From NCBI GenBank assembly GCA_014860585.1, contig JACZJL010000107.1, positions 62,001-126,000 on the forward strand: a stretch of DNA of 64,000 nucleotides, read 5' to 3'. The position numbers were made by a program, and so were the translations under genes. How positions within the stretch are numbered: the first letter of the stretch is position 1; every line of letters begins with the position of its first letter. Under the pieces are notes generated by a model. That model searched no databases. It was not told the DNA's origin and worked only from the letters and a program-made list of their open reading frames with translations. Source of the stretch: Bacteroidales bacterium. Its GTDB lineage: Bacteria > Bacteroidota > Bacteroidia > Bacteroidales > 4484-276. This document shows positions 63,217 through 64,000 of the stretch, piece after piece.

Positions 63217-64000
63217 CTATTCATCACATTCGGGAAGCGGCACCTCAAGCAAATCCATGCCTGATTTATAAACATAATATGATTTGCCCGGTTCCAGGTA
63301 TTCGAGTGAATTGATCTGCATGGCAGGCCAGAAAAGTTTGATACCGGAAATCTCTTTAATCATGACGATTTCTGAATACCCTCCAAATACATCTTCAACA
63401 TGTAACGGACAGGATATTTTTACCGGCAGCAACGACCAGCCGGGATTCAGGATTACGGGGTCAACCGGATATTTTAGAAAACCGGTAATGGTTAATAATT
63501 CATCACTGTTCATCTTAACCATATATCCGGTTGATGCGTCCCAGGAACAAAGCGTATTGACATTAGCTCCAGGCCAGTAGGTCCCCTCAAAAGTCATTAC
63601 AATCACCAGTTGATCAATAACCGGTTGAAAAATGGTTGTAATGCTTGGTTCTGAAGGGATTACAAATGAAGAAAAACCGCACCAGCCAGCAGGTAACGAA
63701 AAAACCTGCGTTTTTGGTTCGAGCACCGTAAGAACGCCTGAGGAACTTGTTATTTTCCCGCAGTCATTTTCAAATTCGCAATAATAGGTACCTGCATTTT
63801 CTTTACTAATCTGGTTTAACATCAATGTCGAAGAATTGCTGTTTGGAATGAGCATACCGTTATGAAACCATGTGTAGATCCCCTGTGAGTAGCTTTGGGT
63901 AAAAAATCCCATTTCGAGGTTCTCTCCGGAATAAACAGTCTGGTCAACGATTGTTTCAGAGATTATTTTTGGTTTGTCTGTGAAAAATATCAATTGGTCT
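63217..64000 (-). CDS. C-terminal part of a secreted protein: Ig-like domain plus terminal GW/YWP module
   Basis: The frame is open from the stop at 63217 to the right edge, so only the last 261 residues are visible and the start lies beyond the window. The visible part has an Ig-like domain (YTWFHNGMLIPNSNSSTLML ... AGTYYCEFENDCG) and then the GW/YWP double module: GWCGFSSFVIPSEPSITTIF with TYWPGANVNTL, and GWSLLPVKISCP with LFWPAMQINSLEYLEPGKSY. It ends VPLPECDE. There is no T9SS type-A tail. This layout and ending match the protein at 40042-44550. It is probably secreted; the signal peptide cannot be seen. Confidence 0.75.
   Translation of the reverse strand, partial: DQLIFFTDKPKIISETIVDQTVYSGENLEMGFFTQSYSQGIYTWFHNGMLIPNSNSSTLMLNQISKENAGTYYCEFENDCGKITSSSGVLTVLEPKTQVFSLPAGWCGFSSFVIPSEPSITTIFQPVIDQLVIVMTFEGTYWPGANVNTLCSWDASTGYMVKMNSDELLTITGFLKYPVDPVILNPGWSLLPVKISCPLHVEDVFGGYSEIVMIKEISGIKLFWPAMQINSLEYLEPGKSYYVYKSGMDLLEVPLPECDE

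Overview
The window looks like a chromosomal segment of a Bacteroidota member, probably an environmental Bacteroidia-type organism. The evidence is several large secreted proteins with type IX secretion (T9SS) C-terminal sorting domains, the ftsX-DUF3098-uppP-truB gene order, an adenosylcobalamin-dependent methylmalonyl-CoA mutase pair of the kind used for propionate/succinate metabolism, and repeated TAnnTTTG -7 promoter elements. No phage, integrase, transposase, CRISPR array or rRNA was seen. Most ORFs on the strand opposite a real gene are shadows and are left out.

Layout: 1-980 holds an exported bleomycin-hydrolase-like aminopeptidase cut by the window edge. 1491-5154 is a signalling block: a degenerate lone receiver, a NarL/FixJ response regulator, and a multi-PAS histidine kinase. 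mutS (5230-7854) is divergent from a giant 2604-residue secreted subtilisin-like protein (8301-16115). 16244-25498 holds housekeeping genes: rnr on the minus strand, then inorganic pyrophosphatase, topA, an arginase-fold protein with missing metal ligands, mnmA, and an overlapping receiver/lipoprotein pair. 25543-27678 is an unusual EF-G paralogue. 28129-31334 is a two-gene polysaccharide O-acetylation cassette (MBOAT plus AlgJ/AlgX-like). Its second protein ends in four 54-residue repeats. 31431-33488 holds a DUF1697 protein, a peptide deformylase with a lipoprotein signal, and a GNAT acetyltransferase. 33703-36466 is the minus-strand ftsX-DUF3098-uppP-truB operon, followed by tRNA-Lys(CTT).

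36678-50040 is the most distinctive part: four tandem minus-strand secreted multidomain proteins built from shuffled modules (chitobiase-C-like, an OB-fold-like module present five times, Kre9-like, lamin-tail, FN3, a MAM-like module). Beyond it come dnaK, an RND efflux adaptor/pump pair, an AAA/DUF4143 ATPase, the methylmalonyl-CoA mutase subunits mutA-mutB, and the C-terminal part of another secreted protein running off the right edge.

The best candidate for something undescribed is a module of about 155 residues, itself an internal duplication (a GW start and a YWP core in each half). It occurs in four separate secreted proteins. In two it precedes a second shared module and a T9SS tail. 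In the other two it is the extreme C-terminus, carries a Cys pair, and ends in Pro-Glu-Cys-x-x. Two intergenic palindromic elements at 33.5 kb and 63.0 kb share a three-copy alternating core and look like one dispersed repeat family. All family assignments come from reading motifs by eye; no database search was run.
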